64,000 nt of DNA from Bacillus alkalicellulosilyticus. Lineage in GTDB: Bacteria > Bacillota > Bacilli > Bacillales > Bacillaceae_F. Shown in pieces: positions 44,264-53,885 of the stretch. The position numbers were made by a program, and so were the translations under genes. The first letter of the stretch is position 1; each line of letters starts with the position of its first letter. The stretch lies in contig NZ_KV917381.1 in assembly GCF_002019795.1 (NCBI RefSeq), forward strand, positions 2,822,068 to 2,886,067, written 5' to 3'. Under the pieces are notes generated by a model that searched no databases, was not told where the DNA came from, and worked only from the letters and a program-made list of their open reading frames with translations.

Positions 44264-44920
44264 TTGAACGTTACAATTAAATGGGATTATCTCCCTGTTA
44301 AAGGGAAAGAACCGTTGTTATTTGAATCAAAACCGATTCCTGTTACTACCGTGATACCCATTGTAAATGATATCGAAAAAACAGGAAGAGTTAAAGAGTT
44401 ATTATTTGTAGATGAACAAGGAAGCGAATGGTCAAAAAAAGAAATTCTTAAATACTTAAAAGGTGTAGAGGACGAGCCTCACAACATTACACTTACATTT
44501 GATGGTGGCTTCGAGCACACATCAAATAAAGCAGGCCTTGGAATTACCATTCATTTCACCCAAAACAAAACAGAGTTTCGTATCCGCAAAAACCAATGTA
44601 TTGAGGGGATTCAATCTAATAACGAAGCGGAGTATGCAGCGCTTTGGTTTGGGATCCAAGAGCTTGAGAACCTAGGGGCACATCATATTCCAGTGACGAT
44701 TCAAGGTGATTCATTAGTTGTCATTAACCAATTAACCGAAGAATGGCCTTGTTATGAAGAAGAGTTATTGAGCTGGATTGAGCGAATTGAAAAAAAAGTT
44801 GCTGACCTTGGATTTCAAGTCAACTATTCAAGCCTCTCTCGAAAAAATAATAAAGAAGCAGACCATCTAGCCTCACAGGCTTTGCAAGGTACTGAAATAT
44901 CAAGTCAAATTGCACTATAA
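44264..44920 (+). CDS. RNase HI-like protein with N-terminal extension, YpeP-like
   Basis: A 218-residue protein. Residues about 75-215 are an RNase HI domain with all four acids: Asp in LTFDGGFEHTSNKAGLG, Glu in NNEAEYAALW, Asp in IQGDSLVVINQL and Asp in KEADHLAS. It should cut the RNA of RNA-DNA hybrids. The N-terminal 70 residues (TIKWDYLPVKGKEPLLFESK) are an extra domain as in YpeP-like proteins. The TTG at 44264 has GGAGGGG 8 bp upstream. Confidence 0.85.
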   Translation: MNVTIKWDYLPVKGKEPLLFESKPIPVTTVIPIVNDIEKTGRVKELLFVDEQGSEWSKKEILKYLKGVEDEPHNITLTFDGGFEHTSNKAGLGITIHFTQNKTEFRIRKNQCIEGIQSNNEAEYAALWFGIQELENLGAHHIPVTIQGDSLVVINQLTEEWPCYEEELLSWIERIEKKVADLGFQVNYSSLSRKNNKEADHLASQALQGTEISSQIAL

Positions 44921-44928
44921 CTCGAGGG

Positions 44929-44963
44929 CACTGTAAAAGTTCGGTACTGAACTTTTTACAGTG
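44929..44963. terminator. Hairpin after the RNase H-like gene
   Basis: CACTGTAAAAGTTC and GAACTTTTTACAGTG form a long stem with GTTCGG near the loop. It is related to the hairpin at 55303-55347. Confidence 0.7.
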
Positions 44964-45020
44964 GCTTCCTATTTATAAAGCGGCCTAGGAAAAATTCATC
45001 CTAGGCTTCGCTCATGATTC
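44961..45020. repeat. Dispersed structured element, copy 7 (diverged)
   Basis: GTGGCTTC begins the block and CGCTCAT ends it. The middle is CGGCCTAGGA / TCCTAGGC with an A-rich loop. It sits between two terminator-like hairpins. Confidence 0.5.
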
Positions 45021-45068
45021 GGATGATGAAAAGGTAAAGTACGACGACCTTTTCATCATCCTTTTATT
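45021..45068. terminator. Terminator hairpin before the second HD-GYP gene
   Basis: GGATGATGAAAAGGT pairs with ACCTTTTCATCATCC around an 11-nt loop and is followed by TTTTATTT. It lies between convergent genes. Confidence 0.85.
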
Positions 45069-46051
45069 TGGGCTTCGGTTAGTTCTTCGGTTATAACAAT
45101 AGTTGGATTGTCTTCTAGTGAGATTTCTTTTTCTGTTTCTGCTATTTTGACGACTGGGCGGTGCAGGTGATTTTCGATCCTCATGACGATCGCTGCTTCT
45201 CCAGTGCTTAAGCGTACTAGGGTTCCTGGAAGATAAGAAGGAACGCCTTTGAATAGAGCATCGATAACTTGGTGCGAATAACTTTTATCTATGGTAGTCA
45301 TCAATCTTTCAATGGCTTCATACGTACTGATTTCCTGTTTAGAAATCATATTCTCAAACTCGTTTGCGATACTGCACACTTGAGCAAATTCAATAAATTC
45401 ACTTCCCTTAAGTTTTCTAGGAAAGCCTTCCCCGTTCACTTTTTCATGATGCTGATACGCAATATGTGCAGAGAGCAAGTTGATTTCACGAGCCGTTCGT
45501 AAAATTTCAAATCCCTTTTCAGGATGTTCTTGCTCTTTATTTGTTACTGCTTTACCAATGTCATGAAGCAAACATCCTATTACTAAATCTCGTTGTTTCG
45601 AATCTGTATATTTTAATATTTTCCCAATTTGAAGAGCAATCAATGCAACATTTACACTATGAGCAAATGGCTGAAGCTCTTTCGCGACAGACGTAGATGG
45701 GATCAGCAGCACCGCTTTTCTTCTCTTTACCTCATTCAACAGTTTAGCTGCTGTTTGCTGAAGCTCACGTACAGGAAGTAATTTTCTTGCTTTTGCATGT
45801 TCATAACAATCTTTTACGGTTTGTGATGCATCCATCCATGTAGGCATGTCGACCATTTCGTCAAGGGTAATTCCTGACGACATCACGTCCTCAACGAGTA
45901 GAAACGTGACTCCAATTGCTTTTAATTTTGTTAAATATTTGGGATGGATACGATTCCCTGCAGCTAGTAACACTCTTCCTTGCGAATCATACACCGGTTT
46001 TGCTAATTCCATCGATTTTTCATGGTATTGATCTATTTGAATTAATCGCAT
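45056..46051 (-). CDS. HD-GYP domain protein without membrane helices
   Basis: A 331-residue cytoplasmic protein. The HD-GYP motifs are HDIGKAV, HHEKVNGEGFP and the spaced histidines; the third motif is GEGFP rather than GYP. The N-terminus (VYDSQGRVLLAAGNRIHPKYLTKLKAIGV) is a known HD-GYP-associated domain. It is a probable c-di-GMP phosphodiesterase. Start: ATG with AAAGGGTGG upstream. It is 25 bp downstream of the PHP gene and may be in the same operon. Confidence 0.9.
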   Translation of the reverse strand: MRLIQIDQYHEKSMELAKPVYDSQGRVLLAAGNRIHPKYLTKLKAIGVTFLLVEDVMSSGITLDEMVDMPTWMDASQTVKDCYEHAKARKLLPVRELQQTAAKLLNEVKRRKAVLLIPSTSVAKELQPFAHSVNVALIALQIGKILKYTDSKQRDLVIGCLLHDIGKAVTNKEQEHPEKGFEILRTAREINLLSAHIAYQHHEKVNGEGFPRKLKGSEFIEFAQVCSIANEFENMISKQEISTYEAIERLMTTIDKSYSHQVIDALFKGVPSYLPGTLVRLSTGEAAIVMRIENHLHRPVVKIAETEKEISLEDNPTIVITEELTEAQIKG

Positions 46052-46076
46052 TCGTTGCCACCCTTTTCTCGTTGTC

Positions 46077-46934
46077 TTATCTTTGTTGAAGTTGATCTAT
46101 TAGTTCAATTGCTAATGAAGTTTGTAAACGGGTAACTCCTAAAGGTTCACGGTTTCTACCATAATCTTCATGATGGAAATCCGACCCGCCCGTTTTCAAT
46201 AATTGTCTGCCATATTTAGATTCCCACTCTGCTGTGAGATGTTCATAATGGGCAACAACATCTTCTGGATGGTCTCGATGATAGATTTCAATCCCGTCTA
46301 GTTGTTTTGTTTGTACCAATTCTTCAATTATCTCATCTAAGTCATAATAAACGGGATGTGCAACGACAGCAAGTCCCCCTGTCCGATGAATCCATTCAAT
46401 GGCTTCTTCTGGGGACATTTCTTTTTCCTTTGAAACATAACAAGGTTTTCCTTCAGCCAAATATAGTTCAAATGCTTCGGCTATATCTCTAACATGCCCC
46501 TTTTTGACCAATGCTTTTGCAACGTGTGGTCGACCAATGCTCCCACCATCAACAAACTCCAACACATCAGCAGCTTCTAACTCAATTCCTACTTTTTTTA
46601 ATTTAGATAAAATGACATCTAGTCGCTTTCGCCGTTGTTCTCGTTGCAATTCTAGCATGTCTAATAAAGATTGGTCCTGCCAGTCAATCCCGTAGCCTAA
46701 TATATGAACACTTTTGCCCGATACTTTTGTAGAGAATTCAATTCCAGGAATAACCGTCATTCCTAAGGCTTGTCCAGCTTGAATCGCCTCTTTCACACCA
46801 TTTACAGTATCATGGTCTGTTAACGAAACATGGGTTAGACCATTATCATGACACTTTTTCATAAGTTCAGACGGAGTATATCCTCCGTCTGAAGCCGTGG
46901 AATGCATATGTAAATCTGCATTTTTTTCAACCAT
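46077..46934 (-). CDS. PHP-domain phosphoesterase (TrpH/YciV type)
   Basis: A 285-residue metal phosphatase. DLHMHSTASDGGYTPSEL gives the first metal His pair, SLTDHDTVNG the second, IPGIEFS, VVAHP and GSDFH the rest. The TrpH/YciV group acts on 3',5'-nucleoside bisphosphates or 5' ends of RNA fragments; this fits but is not proved. The DUF4352 gene upstream is 43 bp away. Start: ATG with AGGAGGAACG upstream. Confidence 0.92.
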   Translation of the reverse strand: MVEKNADLHMHSTASDGGYTPSELMKKCHDNGLTHVSLTDHDTVNGVKEAIQAGQALGMTVIPGIEFSTKVSGKSVHILGYGIDWQDQSLLDMLELQREQRRKRLDVILSKLKKVGIELEAADVLEFVDGGSIGRPHVAKALVKKGHVRDIAEAFELYLAEGKPCYVSKEKEMSPEEAIEWIHRTGGLAVVAHPVYYDLDEIIEELVQTKQLDGIEIYHRDHPEDVVAHYEHLTAEWESKYGRQLLKTGGSDFHHEDYGRNREPLGVTRLQTSLAIELIDQLQQR

Positions 46935-46976
46935 CGTTACGTTCCTCCTCTTCCTAATTCAAGGATTGCATATTTC

Positions 46977-47501
46977 CTATTCCCCTGTATTGACCTCAAT
47001 ATCCCATATCACTTGACCCGTTCGCAGATGATCCGTATACACTAGTTCATATTTTTGTTGGGTCGGGACTAAAAAGGCAACCTCACCTCGAACCGTTCTC
47101 CCTGAACTAATTTGCCCACCAAGAATTCCCTTTGTTTCGATTTGAAGAGTATGTTCATACGCATAGCCTTCCTCATCAGCTAACGTTAATTTATGTAAGG
47201 TAAATTCATGCATGTTAGACCTTTGATTTTCAATTGATATATCCACTATTACATACTGAGATTCATTGCTTCCTTCAACCTGCTCGACACGGACACCATT
47301 TACTGTCAGTGCTAGCTGGTTAAGTACCACTTCATCCCCGATAGTATAACTTGTTCCAGGTTCTGCTTCAGCTTGAACAGGTTTGTCATTTACTTCTTTT
47401 CCTTCTTTGCTAAAAGAAACTCCCCCATTAATTGTGTAATAAGCCATTCCTGCAACAACAATTAATAATACAACTAATATCATTACCTTTTGACGTATCA
47501 T
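46977..47501 (-). CDS. DUF4352 exported protein
   Basis: A 174-residue protein with a basic N-terminus and one hydrophobic segment (about 8-23), so it is anchored outside the membrane. The remainder is a beta-sandwich typical of DUF4352 (QYVIVDISIENQRSNMHEF, GGQISSGRTVRGEVAFLV). The role is unknown. Its gene precedes the PHP gene on the same strand. Start: ATG with AGGGAGAAT upstream. Confidence 0.8.
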   Translation of the reverse strand: MIRQKVMILVVLLIVVAGMAYYTINGGVSFSKEGKEVNDKPVQAEAEPGTSYTIGDEVVLNQLALTVNGVRVEQVEGSNESQYVIVDISIENQRSNMHEFTLHKLTLADEEGYAYEHTLQIETKGILGGQISSGRTVRGEVAFLVPTQQKYELVYTDHLRTGQVIWDIEVNTGE

Positions 47502-47666
47502 TCTTTATTCTCCCTCACTCTAATTGTTTCATAACCATAGTAAGAATATGAATGGAATAAGGAAATCATTCGTATAATCGGCTCTTAGATAGGTAATTAT
47601 AACACGATTTTTATAAAAGATAATAACGAAGTCGAAAAAAAAGTTTTGAATTCAAACAAAAAGAAA

Positions 47667-47711
47667 AAGACAGAGACAAAAGGTTGTGATTTTCCTTTTG
47701 TCCCTGCCTTG
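47667..47711 (-). terminator. Terminator of nadE
   Basis: GGCAGGGACAAAAGG pairs with CCTTTTGTCTCTGTC-like sequence, with a loop and a T-run on the minus strand. Confidence 0.8.
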
Positions 47712-47729
47712 TATGAGATGTTTTGTTCC

Positions 47730-48563
47730 TTACTTCTTCCACCAATGGTCATACAATGTAACAGGTGGCTGTCGTTTATGCTCTGTTTGCGTATAGCGTT
47801 CTTCTATTTTCGCACGCTTTTCCTCATGCAAATCTTTTCCCTCTAGAAACGCATCTAACTCCTGATATGTTAACCCTAATGCCACCTCATCTGGAAGCCC
47901 TGGTTGGTTATCCTCTAAATCTGCAGTTGGAGCCTTTGTGTATAAGTGTTGAGGGCAACCAAGTTCTTGCAATAGCAATTTACCTTGCCCTTTATTGAGC
48001 CCAAAGATTGGAGCAATGTCACAGGCTCCATCTCCATGCTTTGTAAAAAATCCTGTGATGGCTTCTGCTGCATGGTCTGTTCCAACAACTAAGCACCCAT
48101 AATGAGCCCCTAAGTCATATTGGGCCTTCATACGTTCGCGAGCCTTCGTATTTCCTTTATTAAAGTCAGATAACGTTTCACCCGTCGCCTGTTCAAAAGC
48201 TTGAATAGAGGCATCAACTGCAGCTTTAATATTTACTGTAATTCGTTTGTCTGGTTGTATAAAATCAAGTGCATCCTGCGCATCCGCCTCATCACGCTGT
48301 TCACCATACGGAAGCCTTACTGCATAAAACGTATATGAAGAGTCTGTCTCATGATTAAGCTCCGTAATCGCTAATTGACATAGCTTTCCTGTCAGTGTAG
48401 AATCTTGTCCACCTGAAATGCCTAGGACATATCCTTTTGCGCCTGTCTGTTTCAAATAGTCTTTTAAGAAGTCCACTCGGTTACGAATTTCTTGTTTGGG
48501 GTCAATCTCTTGTTCCACTTGAAGTGCTTCAATGATTTCTCTTTGTAGTGAAGACACACTCAT
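47730..48563 (-). CDS. nadE: Ammonia-dependent NAD synthetase
   Basis: A 277-residue cytosolic enzyme that makes NAD from deamido-NAD and ammonia with ATP. The P-loop [15 protein letters not shown], the region [17 protein letters not shown] and [17 protein letters not shown] are diagnostic. There is no glutaminase domain. Length equals B. subtilis NadE. The 103-residue gene upstream ends 22 bp before its start. Start: ATG with AGGAATG upstream. Confidence 0.98.
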   Translation of the reverse strand: MSVSSLQREIIEALQVEQEIDPKQEIRNRVDFLKDYLKQTGAKGYVLGISGGQDSTLTGKLCQLAITELNHETDSSYTFYAVRLPYGEQRDEADAQDALDFIQPDKRITVNIKAAVDASIQAFEQATGETLSDFNKGNTKARERMKAQYDLGAHYGCLVVGTDHAAEAITGFFTKHGDGACDIAPIFGLNKGQGKLLLQELGCPQHLYTKAPTADLEDNQPGLPDEVALGLTYQELDAFLEGKDLHEEKRAKIEERYTQTEHKRQPPVTLYDHWWKK

Positions 48564-48584
48564 TCCTCCATTCCTAACATTACG

Positions 48585-48896
48585 TCAAAGCGAGAGCCAT
48601 ACCTTTCGCTTTTTTCGCTTTTTATCTGTTTGAAGTAGTCTCATTCGTTGCAATAAATCTTGGTCTTTTTCTTTAACCTCTTCTACTCCTTGATTGTTTC
48701 CTGATGGTGAAAAAACATTCCCTTTTCTGGAATTCCCTTCACGTTCTTGAAAAACTTCTTTCATCACCATCTCGTCTAATGTTTGCAGGGCAAGGGCACG
48801 TATTGATGGATTATCTGAGCTCATTTGTCGAACAATATGAGCTATTTTCCGCTGCTGTAATTCATCAGTAACAATGGTTTTCGTTGCCGTCTTCAA
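48585..48896 (-). CDS. Hypothetical protein, 103 aa, upstream of nadE
   Basis: A soluble protein with a helical N-terminal half (ALALQTLDEMVMKEVF) and a very basic end (DKKRKKRKVWLSL). It is one operon with nadE by spacing. The ATG has AGGAGAG upstream. It may be a small regulator or nucleic-acid-binding protein; no family is recognised. Confidence 0.6.
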   Translation of the reverse strand: MKTATKTIVTDELQQRKIAHIVRQMSSDNPSIRALALQTLDEMVMKEVFQEREGNSRKGNVFSPSGNNQGVEEVKEKDQDLLQRMRLLQTDKKRKKRKVWLSL

Positions 48897-49025
48897 GATA
48901 GACTCTCCTCTCTTATACCTTTTTTTTCGGCGTTTGTCAGTGTTACTGTATGATTTCCTTACAAATTTAAAAAATCCTGCAACGTTTTACTCGATTTGTG
49001 GGAATGATAAGATATATTCGTTTTT

Positions 49026-49451
49026 TTACTCGCAAGTTTTCTTTTCTCGCTCATAAATGGCATGCCAATCAGGCAATTGCTTTCGAATTGAGATCGGTTT
49101 AAAGTTTTCCTTTTTCACACAGACGTGAGAGCTTGTCCCTGTGACACAAATCTTTCCTTGCTCGTTGACGATTTCATAGCCATATACAATTCGCAGACCA
49201 TCATAGTGTTCAATCCACGTCGTAATCGTCACCTCTTCTCCGTAAACAGCTGGGTATTTATACTGTAACGAAATTTCTGTAACAGGTGATAAAATCCCCA
49301 TTTCCTCTAAATCTGCATAGTTGAATCCAATATCACGGATGAATTGTGTTCTCCCTAATTCACACCAAATCACGTAACTACCGTGATGAACAATTCCCAT
49401 TTGGTCCGTTTCTGCATACCTTACTTCAATTTTTTTGCTAGATGTTTTCAT
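49026..49451 (-). CDS. Acyl-CoA thioesterase, 4HBT/YbgC type
   Basis: A 141-residue hot-dog protein. EVRYAETDQMGIVHHGSYVIWCELGRTQF is the YbgC/4HBT signature with the catalytic Asp. It hydrolyses acyl-CoA thioesters, probably short chain. The Bacillus homologue is YneP-like. It begins 15 bp after the AAA gene (stop codon at 49466), so it is probably in that operon. Start: ATG with GGGGGAG upstream. Confidence 0.9.
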   Translation of the reverse strand: MKTSSKKIEVRYAETDQMGIVHHGSYVIWCELGRTQFIRDIGFNYADLEEMGILSPVTEISLQYKYPAVYGEEVTITTWIEHYDGLRIVYGYEIVNEQGKICVTGTSSHVCVKKENFKPISIRKQLPDWHAIYEREKKTCE

Positions 49452-49465
49452 GTTCTCCCCCTGGT

Positions 49466-51802
49466 TTATTCATTTAACAACATAAAGTCCATTTCAGTTA
49501 ATCTTGTCAAATCTGTATTGGTGAGTTCCTGTTGTTTTTCAATGATTCGTTTTGCATGATTTTGAATTGCATTGTCTATCGCATCGATCGCAAACCGTCC
49601 ATTTCCATGAACCTTTTTCGCTTCTAACACCTGTTTAAGCTTATTGGTCAAGCCCGCATCTAGTTCATAACCATACTGAGAAGCATGCTGTTTCATGATG
49701 TCTACTAACTGCTCTGCATGATAGTCTGGAAACAGGAAATGCTTTTTAAAACGAGATTGCAGACCAGGATTTTGAGAGAGTAGAAAGTCAATTTCAGTAG
49801 GATAACCTGCTAAAACAACAACTAAGTTCTCATCATGCTTTGTCATTTCTTCAACGAGAGTATCAATCGCTTCACGACCAAAATCTTTTGTTCCTCCACT
49901 AGCCAAAGCATAAGCTTCATCTATAAAGAGAACTCCACCTAGTGCTTCTCTTATTTTTTGTTTTGTTTTTATGGCGGTTTGACCAATATAGCCTGCGACT
50001 AAATCGGAACGACCTGTTACAATCAGATGACCCCTTTTTAACAAACCGATTTCTTTTAATATTTCAGCAAAAAGAGAGGCCACTGTCGTTTTTCCAGTAC
50101 CAGGATTTCCTGTAAACACAGAATGCAGCTGAATCGGAACGGTTGGTAATCCTTTTTCTAGTCGAAGCTGTTGAACTTTTACAAAAGCGGCTAATTGCTG
50201 TACTTCTTTTTTTACCTCTTCTAGACCGATGAGTTGTTCGAGTCGATCTAACGCCATCTGTTCGCTCTTTTTCTCTTCTATCTTTTTCACATCATCATCG
50301 GTTAATATCGCAACATCTTGATAGTCCAATGGTTCTGCTAAATCAAGCTTTGACCCTTTTTGAAAAATCGCATCTTGAACGATGTTTTCCACAGTCCTTG
50401 CATTGCCAAACGTTTCATCCACTTGTTCTTTTTCTATCCGTTTAACTAATTCCTGCTTTCCTGAATTTGAAAAGAAGAAATCATTTTCTATTGCGATTTT
50501 TTCAGCGATTGCTGTTAATTCAGATAAGGTATAGTTCGGTAAGCCGATGATGTTTTGTTCCGGGAACCGACTTCGAAGACCTGGATTAGACATCATAAAC
50601 TGCCGCATTTCCTCAGGATAACCAGCTAAGATAACCGCAAATTTGCCAGCGTACTCACTGTTTGTCATCGCTGCGACAAGGGTATCAATTGCTGTTTGTC
50701 CATAATCGTTCCCTGCAGCATTTTCTCGTTTTAATGCATAGGCTTCATCAATAAAGAGAACTCCACCAAGTGCTCTTTCAATATAATTCATCGTATTTTC
50801 TTCTGTTTGACCGACAAATCCACCTACCAAATGAGATCGATTGACCTCAACAACTTCTTCTTTTTCTAGCATTCCTAACTCTTTATAGATTTTAGCCAAC
50901 GTCCGAGCGAGTAACGTTTTGCCTGTCCCCGGATTTCCTGTGATAATCATATTTAAATTGACACCATTTTGAAGGTGAAATCCTTTTTCCTTACGAATCT
51001 GTTGATATTGTAAAAAGTTATATAGCGCCTCGACCCGCTTTTTCACATCATCGAGTCCAATCAGCTTGTACAACTCTTCTAACGCAGAGGACTGATGTTG
51101 CGTTTCATCTCCGGTAGCTACTAACTCTTCCCATTTCCTCTTCAGCTGTTCAACCGTTTGAATGACAGAGCGAATTTCATGGAGCTGAGTCGCCGAGTAG
51201 TAAATGCCCGTCATTGAATCTTTATAGGCCTCCGTTGACTTCGTTACCTTAAGCATTTCTGTTTCAATTTCCTGAAGTAAGTCTTGAAGTCTCTTGACAA
51301 TGTCCTTGTATAAATCGTCTTTTAGTATAGTAGCGTATTCATCAGCCTGCTTTAACTGCTCTCTACAAGTTGGAATTCTCTTAAAAAACTGTTCAGCTAG
51401 ATTGACATAATCTTGTGCTAGCTTTCTTTTTGCAGAACCATGGTCTGTTTCTCTAATTTGAGGGAATTCATCAGGTAAATAACTAGTACGGCATTGTTCA
51501 AGAATGATCATAAGCTTGACCCAATACGTAAGAGGACTTTGTTGCTCCTCTTTAGAAGCAAGGGAAAGCCAACGCTCAGTAACATCGTCTACAATACTTA
51601 CTCTTTGAAATCGGGAGTAGGCAAGAAGACTATAGAGCGTAGACTGTAGTAATTGTTTCTCCTCTTCCTCAATAGGAGTATTCATGTCAATTTCTGCTAA
51701 CATACGTAGGGCTTCTGCATCATCTCTGAACGAATTCGGTTCTTTTTCCCACGCTGCTACTTTTCTTTTAACGTAAGTTACATAATCAGTTTGCTCTAAC
51801 AT
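49466..51802 (-). CDS. Double AAA ATPase, CbbX/SpoVK-like
   Basis: A 778-residue protein with an N-terminal helical region (about 1-220) and two CbbX/SpoVK-type AAA modules. Walker A GNPGTGKTLLART (about 290) and GNPGTGKTTVASL (about 565), Walker B GGVLFIDEAYAL in each, and arginine fingers in RSRFPE and QSRFKK. Most bacteria have a single module, so the tandem form is unusual; both modules look active. I chose ATG at 51802 with GGTGATG upstream. It overlaps the 3' end of the EamA gene by 17 bp. Confidence 0.9.
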   Translation of the reverse strand: MLEQTDYVTYVKRKVAAWEKEPNSFRDDAEALRMLAEIDMNTPIEEEEKQLLQSTLYSLLAYSRFQRVSIVDDVTERWLSLASKEEQQSPLTYWVKLMIILEQCRTSYLPDEFPQIRETDHGSAKRKLAQDYVNLAEQFFKRIPTCREQLKQADEYATILKDDLYKDIVKRLQDLLQEIETEMLKVTKSTEAYKDSMTGIYYSATQLHEIRSVIQTVEQLKRKWEELVATGDETQHQSSALEELYKLIGLDDVKKRVEALYNFLQYQQIRKEKGFHLQNGVNLNMIITGNPGTGKTLLARTLAKIYKELGMLEKEEVVEVNRSHLVGGFVGQTEENTMNYIERALGGVLFIDEAYALKRENAAGNDYGQTAIDTLVAAMTNSEYAGKFAVILAGYPEEMRQFMMSNPGLRSRFPEQNIIGLPNYTLSELTAIAEKIAIENDFFFSNSGKQELVKRIEKEQVDETFGNARTVENIVQDAIFQKGSKLDLAEPLDYQDVAILTDDDVKKIEEKKSEQMALDRLEQLIGLEEVKKEVQQLAAFVKVQQLRLEKGLPTVPIQLHSVFTGNPGTGKTTVASLFAEILKEIGLLKRGHLIVTGRSDLVAGYIGQTAIKTKQKIREALGGVLFIDEAYALASGGTKDFGREAIDTLVEEMTKHDENLVVVLAGYPTEIDFLLSQNPGLQSRFKKHFLFPDYHAEQLVDIMKQHASQYGYELDAGLTNKLKQVLEAKKVHGNGRFAIDAIDNAIQNHAKRIIEKQQELTNTDLTRLTEMDFMLLNE

Positions 51803-52745
51803 GTGGTTCATCACCTACAATTCCTTTTGGTCCATCAGAATTCTTCTTTTTCGCATTTCCAAAATAACTTCCAATCGTAACGCCACTACATACCAATATC
51901 GCTCCAAGGATGTGGGCAAACGTAAACGTTTCTCCTAAAAATATAATAGCCATGATGACAGCAGAGACAGGCATCAAATTAATAAAGATTGATGCCTTTG
52001 CTGCGCCAATTACTTTTATTCCTTGATAATACATAATAAACGAAATGACCGTTACAAATATACTCATATGAGCAATTGCACCCCATGCTCCTATGGTCGC
52101 TTGTTGTACATCGTTCCAAGACGTCTCCGCTAAAGCAAAAGGAAACAAAAATAACGTTCCGAATGCGACAGCATAGGTAGTGGCTACAAGTGAGCTATAC
52201 TGACGTAAAACAACTCTTCCTAGGACACTATAAAGCGCCCAACTAATCACAGCCCCTACTAATATAAAATCAATGGGAGCAAAGCCTAGTTTTAACATCG
52301 CGACAATATGACCTTCAGAAATGATAATAACTGCTCCTAGTAACGCGATAATCATGCCAATGACATGACTTTTTGTAATTTTTTCTTTTAAAAACAGTCC
52401 TGCTAAAATGGTAATTAGAACGGGATTGGCAGCAATAAATAGTGAACTTTTTATCACCGGTGCATGCTTACTCGCTAAAAAGAAACAAATATTATAAATG
52501 GCAATCCCAGTTAAACCTAATAACCCAAATAGCAACCATTCTTTTTTTGTCGGTTTCATTCTATTTCTTTCGGTTACCCACATAATTGGAAATAACAACA
52601 CCATGGCACCAAAAAAACGCAAAAACGCAACAGTGGTCGGTTCGAAGCTAACTACAGCGATTTTTCCAGCAAGAAATGCACTTCCCCACGTCGTTGTAGC
52701 TGCTCCGACCATAATGTAAATGAGCCAATTTTTCTTGTTCTCCAA
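51786..52745 (-). CDS. EamA/DMT-family transporter
   Basis: A 319-residue exporter with ten membrane segments in two EamA repeats (GAATTTWGSAFLAGK and WALYSVLGRVVLRQYSS regions). RhaT/YcxC-like members export metabolites. The end is charged (KKKNSDGPKG). Translation overlaps the AAA gene. Start: ATG with AGGAACAAG upstream. The substrate is unknown. Confidence 0.92.
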   Translation of the reverse strand: MENKKNWLIYIMVGAATTTWGSAFLAGKIAVVSFEPTTVAFLRFFGAMVLLFPIMWVTERNRMKPTKKEWLLFGLLGLTGIAIYNICFFLASKHAPVIKSSLFIAANPVLITILAGLFLKEKITKSHVIGMIIALLGAVIIISEGHIVAMLKLGFAPIDFILVGAVISWALYSVLGRVVLRQYSSLVATTYAVAFGTLFLFPFALAETSWNDVQQATIGAWGAIAHMSIFVTVISFIMYYQGIKVIGAAKASIFINLMPVSAVIMAIIFLGETFTFAHILGAILVCSGVTIGSYFGNAKKKNSDGPKGIVGDEPHVRAN

Positions 52746-52832
52746 CTCTTGTTCCTTCTCTCTATTTCTTCATGATACCTTCTCTTTTTTTTATTTTACC
52801 ATTTTTCACGAAAGTTCTTGTATTTAAAACTC

Positions 52833-53885
52833 TCAATTTACACTCCCCATTAAGGCGATATAACCAAACAGGACAAAACATAACGTAAGGAAAACCGACA
52901 ACCAATAGCCTTTTTGTAGACGAATAACAACAAATAAATACGCGAGTGTAGTAACCGCAAGACTACCAAACAAAAGACCTATAGGCTGAAAAGCCAATGT
53001 TAATGGGAGTGACACTACTCCTTTTATTAGCAAGAAAAGAGAGGACGGGTCGTTTGATTCTATCGTATGTTCCACAACATGGGGTGGCACTTGCTCAATC
53101 ATAATTGAGGTGATAAACAAAATAACTAGCGCAATCCCACTCTCAATCGCAAACGACCTCTTAGGTGATTTGCCCTGCTCAACTCTCTTTTTTAAGAAGA
53201 ACCCATGAACAACACCAAACATCAATAGAGGAATAAAGACTAAATGCTTTAATAGTAACAGTTGACCATAAGGCAAAACCCACGAATTGACATATTCAGG
53301 TGTCACAGTCCTCATCATGAATAAACCTGAGCCAACTAGAACAGCCACTGAAATAATAGCTAATGGGGAAAACCACGAGATAAACCACGACCAAGGAAAA
53401 TGCTTCGTCGCAAATACCGTTACAAACAATGTACCAATCCAAAATGCAATGGCCAACAAATGAAGCATATTCGCCATATATCCTGCAACAGGAGATAAAG
53501 CGGCACTATGACTCGTTAGCCCAATTACAAAAAACAACACGACCATGAGAGCCAATGAAAATCCAGGGTGAACTTTCCGAATGCTCGCAATGATTAACAA
53601 CGCTCCAAGAGCAATAACCGCTAACCATACGTTGCCGACCCGATACGATAATAAAACGGTTTGATACGTACTCCAAAAAGGAGCATTAAAATCATTTACA
53701 ATATAAAAAGTGTGAGTCAGTACTGGAATAAAGGTAACAACGATAATCGTTAAAATCGCCCATCGAATCCAGGATGCTTTTATGGAATGAATCGGTTCTT
53801 CTCTTTTCATGACCGTTTCTACGATATAATACCCGAGTACAAAGGTAGCGAGCGGAAAAAGGATAAGATTACTGACTATAATCAT
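52833..53885 (-). CDS. CopD-domain membrane protein (copper handling)
   Basis: A 350-residue protein with nine predicted helices. It carries the CopD region with conserved His (HLLAIAFWIGTLFVTVF) and HGFFLKKR. Its ATG overlaps the stop of the CopC gene by 4 bp (ATGA). In B. subtilis YcnJ fuses CopC and CopD in one chain; here the two parts are separate. It is probably a copper-uptake protein of the membrane. The start has GGAGGAAA upstream, inside the CopC gene. Confidence 0.88.
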   Translation of the reverse strand: MIIVSNLILFPLATFVLGYYIVETVMKREEPIHSIKASWIRWAILTIIVVTFIPVLTHTFYIVNDFNAPFWSTYQTVLLSYRVGNVWLAVIALGALLIIASIRKVHPGFSLALMVVLFFVIGLTSHSAALSPVAGYMANMLHLLAIAFWIGTLFVTVFATKHFPWSWFISWFSPLAIISVAVLVGSGLFMMRTVTPEYVNSWVLPYGQLLLLKHLVFIPLLMFGVVHGFFLKKRVEQGKSPKRSFAIESGIALVILFITSIMIEQVPPHVVEHTIESNDPSSLFLLIKGVVSLPLTLAFQPIGLLFGSLAVTTLAYLFVVIRLQKGYWLSVFLTLCFVLFGYIALMGSVN

